DNA from: Actinomadura rayongensis
GTDB taxonomy: Bacteria; Actinomycetota; Actinomycetes; Streptosporangiales; Streptosporangiaceae
Assembly (NCBI RefSeq): GCF_009831215.1
Contig: NZ_WUTW01000005.1
Coordinates: 419,544 to 483,543 of the forward strand
Direction: 5' to 3'
DNA length: 64,000 bases
The notes under the pieces were generated by a model. The model saw nothing but the letters and a program-made list of their open reading frames with translations. It was not told where the DNA came from and did not search any database. Shown piece after piece: positions 43,956 to 52,833 of this stretch (positions are counted from its first letter, which is position 1; every line of letters begins with the position of its first letter). Both the position numbers and the translations under genes were made by a program.

Positions 43956-44212
43956 GCGCGTCTGAGTGGCGCGACGGCGTCCGGCGTATCGACCACCGGG
44001 AGCCTCTGCCCGGGTATCGCGAGCCTGAGGGGCGGTGGTTGCAGCCTTACGTCTCGCGTGACGGGACGTGGACGTGCCGCCTCCGTCGTCCGCTCAGCCA
44101 CGCCCAGGAGAAGGCCGGGCTGCTCTATGTCGTCGTCGCTGCCGACTGCGACGGGCTCGCCGCGCTCATGGCGCACGAGGACGAGAAGGCCGCGCGGCTG
44201 AATCCCGCGTGA
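43952..44212 (+). CDS. Small protein of unknown function (86 aa)
   Basis: GTG 43952 overlaps the previous stop by 4 nt. The sequence (GRWLQPYVSRDGTWTCRLRR, later LLYVVVAADCDGLAALMAHE) suggests a small alpha/beta domain. It is probably co-translated with the 126-residue protein. No family recognised. Confidence 0.6.
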   Translation: MSASEWRDGVRRIDHREPLPGYREPEGRWLQPYVSRDGTWTCRLRRPLSHAQEKAGLLYVVVAADCDGLAALMAHEDEKAARLNPA

Positions 44213-44294
44213 CGGCTGCGGCCATCCGCCCTGTACCCCCCTGCGGGCCGCGCGCCCGGCCCGCAGGCCGTTCCCTGAGAGAAATCGAGAACCA

Positions 44295-44621
44295 ATGGCC
44301 AAGCAGCCTGAAGAACCGCAGCAGCCCACCCTCTACACCCCGGCGGAGGTCGCGAACTTCTTCCGCGTCGACCCCAAGACCGTCACCCGCTGGGCCAGGA
44401 CCGGGACGCTGCACCCGATCACCCTGCCGTCCGGGCACCGCCGCTACCACGCCGACGAGATCCACCGCCTGCTCAAGACCGGCGACGCCGGCGCCGACGA
44501 CAACCACGCCGAGCCCGAGCCGAGCCCGCGCGCCCGCGCCGTCCTGCACAGCGTCATCCGCACCTACTTCGGCGGCGACGCCACCGCGGCCATCAAGGCG
44601 CTCCGGACCGAGCTGAGCTGA
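44295..44621 (+). CDS. BldC-like MerR-type DNA-binding protein
   Basis: This 108-residue protein has the BldC/MerR winged helix: YTPAEVANFFRVDPKTVTRW then ARTGTLHPITLPSGHRRYHA. BldC of Streptomyces binds DNA in head-to-tail arrays and controls entry into development. This copy has a C-terminal tail of about 40 residues that canonical BldC (about 68 residues) lacks, so it is a paralogue rather than BldC itself. It follows two small genes on the same strand. Confidence 0.85.
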   Translation: MAKQPEEPQQPTLYTPAEVANFFRVDPKTVTRWARTGTLHPITLPSGHRRYHADEIHRLLKTGDAGADDNHAEPEPSPRARAVLHSVIRTYFGGDATAAIKALRTELS

Positions 44622-44749
44622 CCGGGCGGTGAACCGAACGGTCCCGCGCGGCGCGGGGCCGTTCGGTGGCGGGGACCTCGCGCCGATGGTGTCACGGGTG
44701 GGACGATGAGAAGTCCCGGAAGGCCGGGCGTTGAGGATGGGAGGGCGGA

Positions 44750-47671
44750 TTGCTGCGTCTGGTCGTCTCGCGTACCGCTCCCCGTGCGTTCCGCACGGTT
44801 CTGGACGCCCTTCAGGCCCCGCTTCCCCCGTACGGCCCGCGCGGCAAGCACATCTTCATCGAGCCGGGGCACTACCCGGGCACCGGGTTTCAGAGCGATG
44901 CCGACTTCATTCTCACGGCGGTCGGTGGGCCCGGCACGGTGACGTTGGACGGTGCGACCGGTGTGACGATGCGGCTCGCGGGGCGTGTCACGCTTCAGGG
45001 GCTCACCGTGCGGAACTGGAGCGAGGAGGGCAGCGCGCTGCGCGTGCCGGGCGGGAACGTGTTCGCCGAGCAGTGCGAGTTCGTCAGCCGTCCCGGGACG
45101 GTCGCCGTGAGCGTGTGGGACGGCGCGTCCGTCGCCCTGCGCGGCTGCACCATCAGCGACGGCGCCGTCGTGTACTCCAGCGCTACGGGGATCATCGAGG
45201 ACTCGGTCGTCCAGGGCACGCGCGACAACGCCATCGCGCTCCGCACCGGCAGCGCGGTGACCGTCAGGCTGTGCCGGGTGTTGGACGCGGGGGCGTCCGG
45301 CATCTGGGTCACCGAGGGCTCGCGGCCGATCATCGAGCAGTGCACGGTCGCAAGGCCGGGGCACGCGGCGATCCTCATCGACGACCGCGCCGAGGCGACC
45401 GTCCGGAACACGTCCATGGAGGAATCGGACGTCTGCGCGTTCGTCGTCAGGGACAACGCGACCGCTGTTCTGGAGGACAGTCGCGTCGCGGATGCCGGGC
45501 TTGAGGCCGTTTGGGTGACGGCGCGCGGCTCGCTGACGGCCCGTCGCGTCCTCGCCGAGGGCGGGCGCCGCGCCGGGCTGTGCGTCTCCGACCACGGGAC
45601 GGCCGTCTTCGAGGACTGTGAAGTCCGCGGCACCGCCACGCATGGGATCGTCGTGGAGGACGCCCAAGGCACTGTCAGCGGAGGATCGGTCACCGGCGCC
45701 GGCGAGATGGGGTTGCGCGCCGTCGGCGGGGCGAGGTTCACCGCCACCGGCACGGCCTTCAAGGACAACGGCGTCTACGGCGTCGCCGTCGAAGACGACG
45801 CGGAAGTCACCCTGCACAACTGTTCGGTCGTCGGCAACACCGATCGCGGCGTGGTCGTAGCGCCGACCGCCACATTCCAGGGCATCGATCTCGTCAGCCA
45901 CGGCAACGGCGGCCCAGACCGCATCGGCGGCGAACAGACCGAGCGGCACGTCAAGACGGGCACCGGAACCGTCCCCGCCACCGGCGACCAGGAGACCGAC
46001 GACGCCGAACCCACCGGAAGCTGGCTCGCCGAACTGGACGCGATGATCGGCCTGGCGTCGGTCAAGCAGGAGATCCGCAAGATCGTCAACCTCCAGAAGG
46101 TGGCCGAGCGACGGCGCCGCGCCGGGCTGCCGCCGGGCCCGTCGATCAGCCGCCACATGGTCTTCGCGGGCCCGCCCGGCACCGGCAAGACGACCGTCGC
46201 GCGGCTCTACGGCGGGCTGCTCTCAGCGCTCGGCGTCATCGAAAAGGGCCAGGTCATCGAGGTCAGCCGGGGCGACCTGGTGTCCGACAACGTCGGCGGG
46301 ACGGCCATCAAGACGCGCGAGGCGTTCGACCGGGCGCGCGGCGGCGTCCTGTTCCTGGACGAGGCGTACGCCCTCGCCCGGAACGCCGGCGGCGGCCCCG
46401 ACTTCGGCCGCGAGGCCATCGACACGCTCGTCAAGCTCATGGAGGACCACCGGGACGAGGTCGTCGTCATCGCGGCGGGCTACTCGGCGGAGATGCGCGA
46501 GTTCCTGGCCGCCAACCCGGGCCTGCGCTCCCGCTTCTCCAGGACGATCGACTTCGCGAACTACACCCCCGACGAGCTGGCCGACATCACCGAGGCCCAC
46601 GCCGTCAAGGACGGCTACCGCCTCGCCCCCGAGACCCGCGCGGCCGTCGCACGGCACTTCACGGGCGTCCGGCGGGACGCGGGGTTCGGCAACGGACGCG
46701 AGGCGCGCCGCGTCTACGAGGCGGCGGTGGAACGGCAGGCGCAGCGGCTCGCCGAGGGCGACCCGTCGGTGGAGGAGCTGACGCTGCTGCTGCCCGAGGA
46801 CCTGGACGTCGCGTCCGGCCTGGCCGCCCGCTTCGGCGAGGCCCGCGACGCCGACCAGGTCGCGGCCGTGCTGGAACGCCTGGTCGCGCTGGTCGGCCTG
46901 GACGACGTCAAGCGCGAGATCAACGACCTCCTCGCCCTGCTCGACTCGGCGAGGCGCCGCCGCCGCGCGGGCCTGGACGCCGACGCCATCACCGGTCACC
47001 TGGTCTTCGCGGGCCCGCCCGGCACCGGCAAGACGACCGTCGCCCGCCTCTACGGCGAACTCCTGGCGGCCCTCGGCGTCCTCGCCCAAGGCCAGGTGGT
47101 GGAAGCCGCGCGCGTGGACCTGGTCGGCCAGTACGTCGGCCACACCGCGCAGAAGACGGCCGAGGTGTTCGAGCGGGCGCGCGGCGGCGTGCTGTTCATC
47201 GACGAGGCGTACACGCTGTCGCGCCCGGCGGGAACGGGCCACGATTTCGGACTCGAAGCCATCGACACGCTCGTCAAGCTCATGGAGGACCACCGCGACG
47301 AGGTGATCGTCATCGCGGCGGGCTACACGGCCGAGATGGAAGAGTTCCTGGCATCCAACCCCGGCCTGGCCTCCCGTTTCGCAAGGACGCTCACCTTCGC
47401 CCCCTACGACGCCGACGGCCTCACGCAGATCTTCGCCGACAAGGCCCGCGCCGCCGACTACGTCGTCCCGGACGAAACGGTCGCCGCCCTCCGCCGCCAC
47501 CTCGCCGCCGACGCCGCGCGCTACCGCCAGGGCAACGGCCGCGAGATCGACAAGCTGTTCCGCGCCGCCGTGACGGCCCACGCCCGCCGCACCGAACACC
47601 TCGCCGCGTCCGGCACCGAACCGAGCCGCGACCAGCTCGTCACCCTGACGCCCGACGACCTGCCGTCCTAG
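44750..47671 (+). CDS. Right-handed beta-helix fused to two CbbX/EccA-type AAA+ ATPase domains
   Basis: This 973-residue protein starts at TTG 44750 behind GGGAGGG. Residues about 30-385 form a pectin-lyase-like parallel beta-helix of repeated strands (VFAEQCEFVS, ATGIIEDSVVQG, AVLEDSRVADAG, AVFEDCEVRGTA). A linker of about 45 residues is followed by two SpoVK/CbbX-type AAA+ domains. Walker A sites (GPPGTGKTTVARLYG) are near 473 and 753; Walker B sites are VLFLDEAYAL and VLFIDEAYTL. Both have the family's LMEDHRDEV and AGYxAEM segments. CbbX and EccA relatives remodel protein partners, so the beta-helix probably binds the client. The protein is cytoplasmic. It overlaps the convergent amidotransferase gene by 4 bp. 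Confidence 0.9.
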   Translation: MLRLVVSRTAPRAFRTVLDALQAPLPPYGPRGKHIFIEPGHYPGTGFQSDADFILTAVGGPGTVTLDGATGVTMRLAGRVTLQGLTVRNWSEEGSALRVPGGNVFAEQCEFVSRPGTVAVSVWDGASVALRGCTISDGAVVYSSATGIIEDSVVQGTRDNAIALRTGSAVTVRLCRVLDAGASGIWVTEGSRPIIEQCTVARPGHAAILIDDRAEATVRNTSMEESDVCAFVVRDNATAVLEDSRVADAGLEAVWVTARGSLTARRVLAEGGRRAGLCVSDHGTAVFEDCEVRGTATHGIVVEDAQGTVSGGSVTGAGEMGLRAVGGARFTATGTAFKDNGVYGVAVEDDAEVTLHNCSVVGNTDRGVVVAPTATFQGIDLVSHGNGGPDRIGGEQTERHVKTGTGTVPATGDQETDDAEPTGSWLAELDAMIGLASVKQEIRKIVNLQKVAERRRRAGLPPGPSISRHMVFAGPPGTGKTTVARLYGGLLSALGVIEKGQVIEVSRGDLVSDNVGGTAIKTREAFDRARGGVLFLDEAYALARNAGGGPDFGREAIDTLVKLMEDHRDEVVVIAAGYSAEMREFLAANPGLRSRFSRTIDFANYTPDELADITEAHAVKDGYRLAPETRAAVARHFTGVRRDAGFGNGREARRVYEAAVERQAQRLAEGDPSVEELTLLLPEDLDVASGLAARFGEARDADQVAAVLERLVALVGLDDVKREINDLLALLDSARRRRRAGLDADAITGHLVFAGPPGTGKTTVARLYGELLAALGVLAQGQVVEAARVDLVGQYVGHTAQKTAEVFERARGGVLFIDEAYTLSRPAGTGHDFGLEAIDTLVKLMEDHRDEVIVIAAGYTAEMEEFLASNPGLASRFARTLTFAPYDADGLTQIFADKARAADYVVPDETVAALRRHLAADAARYRQGNGREIDKLFRAAVTAHARRTEHLAASGTEPSRDQLVTLTPDDLPS

Positions 47672-48426
47672 CCGGGGACGGCCTCGCCGGGCAGCGCGAC
47701 GGGCGCCGCGACGATCGCGCGGAGCGGACGGACGGTCAGCGACCCCGCGTCCGCCACGACGATCGACCGATCGGGCACGGTGATCCAGCCGTCCCCGTCG
47801 TCGTGGGGTTCGCTGGCGACGAGGATGCCGTCGTCCTCGCGCCGGTAGCAGAGCGTCTCTGCCCAGGTGGTGGCTACGACGCGCGTCCCATCGGTGACCA
47901 TCAGGTTCAGGCAGGCGGCGATGTCGTGCTCCACGATGTCGTAGAGCAGGTTCTCGACGACGGCGTCGAGCGGGCCGGTCGCGCGGTGCCACAGCAGCGC
48001 GGCGAGCAGCGCCGAGTCGACGGTGGACTCGGGGACGACGCCGGGCGGCACGAGCGGCGCCACGGCGGACGTGTCGAACTGGCCGTTCAGGCTGAACAGC
48101 AGCCGTCCGTCGGTGAACGGGGCGTTCGCGGCCCGCTCCAGCGGCATCCCGGGGCTCGCCGCGCGGGCGGCGCCGAGCACGCAGGACGCCGAAAGCTCAC
48201 GCGACCGGGCGGGGAACTCGGTGTCGTCCCAGATCGGGGTGGTCGTACGGTAGACGGTCGTTCGGCCGTCCGGTCCATGCCAGCCCGCACCGAACCCGTC
48301 CTTGTTGACCAGGCCCACCTGCTGCCAGCGCGGCAGCCGCGCCTGCTCCACCAGGCCGTAGGACGGCTCGTAGAAGAGGGCGTGCAAATTCCTGGGCGCC
48401 CCCACCCACGCGAAATGCCGGCACAT
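47668..48426 (-). CDS. Class II glutamine amidotransferase, EgtC-like
   Basis: This 252-residue Ntn amidohydrolase has N-terminal Cys2 (MCRHFAWVG) exposed after Met removal, NKDGFGAGWH and SLNGQFD. EgtC itself removes glutamate from a gamma-glutamyl intermediate in ergothioneine synthesis. No egtB or egtD is nearby, and the partners here differ, so a related gamma-glutamyl hydrolase or amidase step is inferred. GGGAGG precedes ATG 48426. It is the last gene of a three-gene operon, 17 bp after the AsnB-like stop. Confidence 0.85.
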   Translation of the reverse strand: MCRHFAWVGAPRNLHALFYEPSYGLVEQARLPRWQQVGLVNKDGFGAGWHGPDGRTTVYRTTTPIWDDTEFPARSRELSASCVLGAARAASPGMPLERAANAPFTDGRLLFSLNGQFDTSAVAPLVPPGVVPESTVDSALLAALLWHRATGPLDAVVENLLYDIVEHDIAACLNLMVTDGTRVVATTWAETLCYRREDDGILVASEPHDDGDGWITVPDRSIVVADAGSLTVRPLRAIVAAPVALPGEAVPG

Positions 48427-48443
48427 CGCCAGACCTCCCTCAC

Positions 48444-50210
48444 TCAGACGCCATGCGACTGTAGCCACAATTCCAGCAACGCGACCTGCCACAGGCGGCT
48501 CGCGCCGAGCGTCGTGCGGTGCTCGTCCGGCGCGGCCAGCAGGCGGTCCACCTCCTCGGGGCGGTAGAGACCGCGCGCTTTGGCGGCCGGATCGGTCAGC
48601 GCGTCCCGGACAAGCTCCAGATACGGGCCGGACAGATGCCGGATCGCGGGCACCGGGAAGTACCCCTTCGTCCGGTCGATGACGGCGTCCGGGACGAGCC
48701 CGCGCGCCGCGTCCTTCAGCACGCCCTTGCCGTCCGACGCGAGCTTCAGCTCCGGCGGGCAGGCGGCGGCCAGCTCGACCAGCTCGTGGTCCAGGAACGG
48801 GGTGCGCGCCTCCAGGCCCCACGCCATCGTCATGTTGTCGACGCGCTTCACCGGGTCGTCCACGAGCATGACGGTCGTGTCGAGGCGCAGCGCGGCGTCC
48901 ACGGCCGTGGCGGCGCCCGGTTCCGCGAAGTGCGACCGGACGAACTCGGCCGCCGCGTCGCGTTCCAGCAGGTAGGCGGGGTTGAGCAGCGCCGCCAGCT
49001 CGGAATGCGGGGCGTCGAAGAAGACGCTCGCGTACGCGTCGGCGGCCTCGGCGCGCGGGACGTCGGCCAGCGGCGGGTACCAGGAGTAGCCCGCGAACAC
49101 CTCGTCCGCGCCCTGCCCGGATTGCACCACCTTGACGTGTTGCGCGACCTCCTGCGACAGCAGGTAGAACGCCACGACGTCGTGGCTGACCATCGGCTCG
49201 CTCATCGCCGCGACCGCGCCGTGCAGCGCGGGCAGCAGCCGGGCGTCGTCCACGCGGATCTGGTGGTGGTCGGTGCCGAAATGGTCCGCGACGAGGTCGG
49301 AGTAGGCGAACTCGTCCCCGGACTCGCCGCCCGCCGCCGTGAACCCGATGCTGAACGTCGCGAGGTCCCGCTGCCCGGCCTCGGCGAGCAGCGCGACGAT
49401 GAGGCTGGAGTCCAGCCCGCCGGACAAGAGCACACCGACCGGGACGTCCGCGACCATCCGCCGCGCGACGGCCGCGCGCAGCGCCTCGCGGACGGCCTCG
49501 ACCCACTCCACGCCGTCCAGGGAACGCGTGAAATCGGGACGCCAGTAACAACGGTCCTCGATACGACCGTCGGCGGTTATCGTCCGGACGGTCGCCGGCG
49601 GCAGCTTCTCCACCCCCGCGAGGATCGTGCGCGGCGCGGGCACCACCGAGTGGAACGTCATGTACCGATGCAGCGCGACAAGGTCCAGCGACGTGTCCAC
49701 GCCACCGCCCGCCAGCAGCGCGGGCAGCGTGGACGCGAACCGCAGCCTTTGCGCGTCCCGCGTGACGTAGAGGGGCTTGATGCCGAGCCGGTCGCGGGCC
49801 AGGACGACCGTTCCGGTGTCCCGTTCGACAACGGCAAATGCGAACATGCCTTTGAAGTGGTCCACGCAGTCGCGGCCCCACCGGTGGTACGCCTTCAGCA
49901 GCACCTCGGTGTCGGACGTGGAGAAGAACGTGTACCCCTCGTCGCGCAGCAGCGTCCGCAGCTCGCGGTAGTTGTACAGGCAGCCGTTGAAGACGCCGGT
50001 GAGGCCGAGCGCGGCGTCCGCCATCGGCTGCGCGCCCCGCTCCGACAGGTCGATGATCTTCAGTCGGCGGTGCGCCAGCGCGACCCGGCCGGACGACCAC
50101 GAGCCCGCGCCGTCCGGCCCGCGCGGCTCCAGCACCGACGCCATGCGCACGACCGCCGCGACGTCCGGGACGCCGCCGTCCAGCCGCACCTCACCGCTCA
50201 GCCCGCACAT
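48444..50210 (-). CDS. Asparagine synthase-like amidotransferase (AsnB / NAGGN-amidotransferase type)
   Basis: The 588-residue protein has an N-terminal glutaminase domain with nucleophile Cys2 (MCGLSGEVRL) and LEPRGPDGAG. The C-terminal synthetase domain has the PPi loop LLSGGLDSSLI and GQGADEVFAGYSWYPPL. It moves ammonia from glutamine onto an adenylated carboxylate. The sequence style resembles N-acetylglutaminylglutamine amidotransferases as much as true asparagine synthetase. ATG 50210, not the TTG two codons earlier, places Cys at position 2. It lies 13 bp after the GCS2-ATP-grasp gene, so both act in one pathway. Confidence 0.88.
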   Translation of the reverse strand: MCGLSGEVRLDGGVPDVAAVVRMASVLEPRGPDGAGSWSSGRVALAHRRLKIIDLSERGAQPMADAALGLTGVFNGCLYNYRELRTLLRDEGYTFFSTSDTEVLLKAYHRWGRDCVDHFKGMFAFAVVERDTGTVVLARDRLGIKPLYVTRDAQRLRFASTLPALLAGGGVDTSLDLVALHRYMTFHSVVPAPRTILAGVEKLPPATVRTITADGRIEDRCYWRPDFTRSLDGVEWVEAVREALRAAVARRMVADVPVGVLLSGGLDSSLIVALLAEAGQRDLATFSIGFTAAGGESGDEFAYSDLVADHFGTDHHQIRVDDARLLPALHGAVAAMSEPMVSHDVVAFYLLSQEVAQHVKVVQSGQGADEVFAGYSWYPPLADVPRAEAADAYASVFFDAPHSELAALLNPAYLLERDAAAEFVRSHFAEPGAATAVDAALRLDTTVMLVDDPVKRVDNMTMAWGLEARTPFLDHELVELAAACPPELKLASDGKGVLKDAARGLVPDAVIDRTKGYFPVPAIRHLSGPYLELVRDALTDPAAKARGLYRPEEVDRLLAAPDEHRTTLGASRLWQVALLELWLQSHGV

Positions 50211-50223
50211 GCGCAACCGCCCT

Positions 50224-52713
50224 TCACAGCACCAGCCAGGTGTCCTTGGACCCGCCGCCGCGCGAGGAGTTCACGACCCGGCTGCCCGCGGGCGCGACGC
50301 GGGTCAGCGCGATCGGCACGACCTCCGGCGCGGCGTCCGGCGCCTGCGTGACGAACGCGCGCAGGTCCACCACGCGCGGGCTGAGGCGCCCGTCGTGGAA
50401 CGTCGGATGCGTCGACAGCCGGACGGTGTCCTGCGCGATCCACCGCGCGGGCTCGGCCCGGATGCGCTCCCGCGCCTCCTCGCGCTCGGCGGCCGTCGCG
50501 TCCGGGCCGATGAGGACGCCCGCGCCGCCGTAGCCGTCCACGGGCTTGACGACGAGGTCGGCGATCTCGTCCAGCACGCGTTCGCGCTGGTCGGGGTCGC
50601 GGCACAGGTAGGTCGGGACGTTCGCGAGGATCGGCTCCTCGCCCAGGTAGTAGCGGATCAGGTCGGGGACGAACGCGTACAGCGCCTTGTCGTCCCCGAC
50701 CCCGTTGCCGGGCGCGTTCGCCAGCCGTACCGATCCGCGCTGTACCGACGCCAGCAGGTTCGGGCACGCGCCGTACAGTTCGTCCTCGTCGATGCGGCGG
50801 TAGAGGACGTCGATGCGGTGGCCGCCCGCGTACACGCCGGTGTCGTCCACGCGCAGCTGGTCGGGCGTGACGAGGGGAATGTCCATCTCGTCGGCGAGCA
50901 GCCGGTGCTCGAAGAACGCCGCGTCGCTCTCGCCGACCGTGACCAGCGCCGCGTCGCCCGCCAGCGCCGCCCGCAGCACGCTGATCGCGCGCGCCGGGCC
51001 GGCCGTCGGCTGCGCCCGCATCAGCTCGGGCAGCACTCGCGCGGACAGCCACCGGTTCGCCAGCGCGTATCCGATTCCGGACGGGACGCGAAGATTGTCC
51101 TCCAGCACGGACCAGCGACCCGCGCCGTCCCGGACGAGGTCGATGCCCGCCACCGCGCACCGGACCGTCCCCGCCGGGACGAGCGCGCCTTCGGCCCGCA
51201 GCCCGGGCGCCTCGTCCAGCGCCCAACTCGGGACGATCCCGGCGCGCACCGCCTCCCGCTCGCCGTACGCGTCCCGCAGGAACGCCTCCAGGCCGCGGAC
51301 GCGCTGGACGAGCCCGTCCTGCAACCACGTCCAGTCGCGCGCCCCGATGACGCGCGGAATCACGTCGACCGGGAACAGCCGCTCCTTCTCGCCGTCCACG
51401 TGGAACGTCATGCCGAGGCCGCGCTGCACCTCGTCGCGCAGCTTCTCGCGCTCGTTCAGGCCGTCCGGGCCGAGCCGCTCCAGCGCGTTCAGCACCAGGC
51501 CGTAGGGGCCGCGCGCCGTCCCGTCGAACACCACGGCCTCGTCGGCGGACGCGTCGTAGCCGCGCAGCATCGCCTCCACGCGCGGCCGACCGGGGCCGAC
51601 GTCGGGCGCCCAGTCGGTGTGCGCGCGGGTCTCGGCGAGCAGCAGGTCCAGGACGCCGTCGAACCCGCTCCCGGCGTACGCCGCGCGCTGCCGGGCCGCC
51701 GCGCCGCCGCCGGACAGCGCCGCGTCGGTCAGCTCGGTCACCAGTTCCCAGTCGCCGGTGCGTTCCAGGGTCGGGCGCAGCGCGTCCACCACGCGCCTTA
51801 CGTACACGGGCGCTGGGACCGGGGTGCGCGCGTCCGGATCGACCAGTTCGCCGGCCAGCCCGGCGCGCGCGGCTCGCCAGGTCAGCGACCGCGCCAGCTC
51901 CGGCCTTGGCGGTTTGCAGGGCTCGCCGGCGTCGATCGCGTCCAGTTCCTCGATGACCATCGCGCGGAACAGGCCGGCGAGCAGCACCACGTCCTCGACG
52001 CGCGGGCACGCGTCGCACAGCCGCAGCTCGACGGTCGGCAGGTGCGCGGACGGGCGCACGTCGAAGTAGATCATCCCGGGGTCGCTGATCACGCCGGACT
52101 TCACGAGGTCGGCGATCAGGGCGTCGTACTCGTCCGCGGTCGCGAACTGGCCCATCGGCCCGGCGGTGGGCCAGCGGCTCCACAGCAGCGTCCGGTAGCT
52201 GGCGTAGCCGGTGTCGGTGCCGAGCCAGTACGGGGAACTGGCCGACAGCGCCAGCAGGACGGGGACGCGCGGCGTCAGGCGCTGCGCGACGGCGACGGCC
52301 AGCTCGCGGTCCCCGACGTCCACATGGACCTGCGCGCCACAGATCAGTTGCTCGCGCGCCAGGGCCTGATACTCCTCCAGCATGTTCTCGTAGCGGGGGT
52401 CGGGCGTGACCTTGAGCGCGTCCAGATCCACGACCGGGACGGTCCCCGCCGCGACGATCCCGAGCCCGAGGGGCTCCGCCGACGCCACCACGCCGCGCCG
52501 CAGCGCGGCCAGGTCCTCGGCGAGGTCGAACAGCCGCAGGAACGGGCGGCTGTTCGTTTCCACCACCGAACGCTGCAGCTCGGCGCCGAACCGCTCGGCC
52601 GGAAGCTGCTGCAGCAGACTGTCCGCACGCGGCAGGAGCCGGTGCGTCTCAAGATCGACGGTGTGGAACTCCTCCTCCACACCGACGGCCATCACATCCG
52701 CGCGGTCGCCCAT
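50224..52713 (-). CDS. GCS2-type ligase fused to a circularly permuted ATP-grasp domain
   Basis: In this 829-residue fusion, residues about 8-370 are a GCS2/EgtA-like carboxylate-amine ligase (VGVEEEFHTVD, CGAQVHVDVGD, TVELRLCDACPR). Residues about 400-829 are a CP-type ATP-grasp (FDGTARGPYGLVLNALERLG, LEDNLRVPSGIGYALANRWL, VVKPVDGYGGAGVLIG). Two amide-forming active sites in one chain imply synthesis of a small peptide or amide. ATG 52713 is preferred over TTG 52758. It is first in the operon with the AsnB-like and EgtC-like genes. The product is unknown; an osmolyte dipeptide or gamma-glutamyl compound is a reasonable guess. Confidence 0.88.
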   Translation of the reverse strand: MGDRADVMAVGVEEEFHTVDLETHRLLPRADSLLQQLPAERFGAELQRSVVETNSRPFLRLFDLAEDLAALRRGVVASAEPLGLGIVAAGTVPVVDLDALKVTPDPRYENMLEEYQALAREQLICGAQVHVDVGDRELAVAVAQRLTPRVPVLLALSASSPYWLGTDTGYASYRTLLWSRWPTAGPMGQFATADEYDALIADLVKSGVISDPGMIYFDVRPSAHLPTVELRLCDACPRVEDVVLLAGLFRAMVIEELDAIDAGEPCKPPRPELARSLTWRAARAGLAGELVDPDARTPVPAPVYVRRVVDALRPTLERTGDWELVTELTDAALSGGGAAARQRAAYAGSGFDGVLDLLLAETRAHTDWAPDVGPGRPRVEAMLRGYDASADEAVVFDGTARGPYGLVLNALERLGPDGLNEREKLRDEVQRGLGMTFHVDGEKERLFPVDVIPRVIGARDWTWLQDGLVQRVRGLEAFLRDAYGEREAVRAGIVPSWALDEAPGLRAEGALVPAGTVRCAVAGIDLVRDGAGRWSVLEDNLRVPSGIGYALANRWLSARVLPELMRAQPTAGPARAISVLRAALAGDAALVTVGESDAAFFEHRLLADEMDIPLVTPDQLRVDDTGVYAGGHRIDVLYRRIDEDELYGACPNLLASVQRGSVRLANAPGNGVGDDKALYAFVPDLIRYYLGEEPILANVPTYLCRDPDQRERVLDEIADLVVKPVDGYGGAGVLIGPDATAAEREEARERIRAEPARWIAQDTVRLSTHPTFHDGRLSPRVVDLRAFVTQAPDAAPEVVPIALTRVAPAGSRVVNSSRGGGSKDTWLVL

Positions 52714-52833
52714 CACGCGAGCGTAGGTGCCCTTTGTTTCCGGCAAATATCCTGCCAAGTAGGGTTTTTTCCGCTTACATGCCGGTCACCGACGGGAAGC
52801 ACGGACGAAACACCGCGCCCGGAATCTGCCTGC

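Noticed and set aside
47668..48426. Assignment as true EgtC of ergothioneine synthesis
   Set aside because: No egtB, egtD or egtE genes are present and the neighbours are different ligases, so the gene symbol was withheld.
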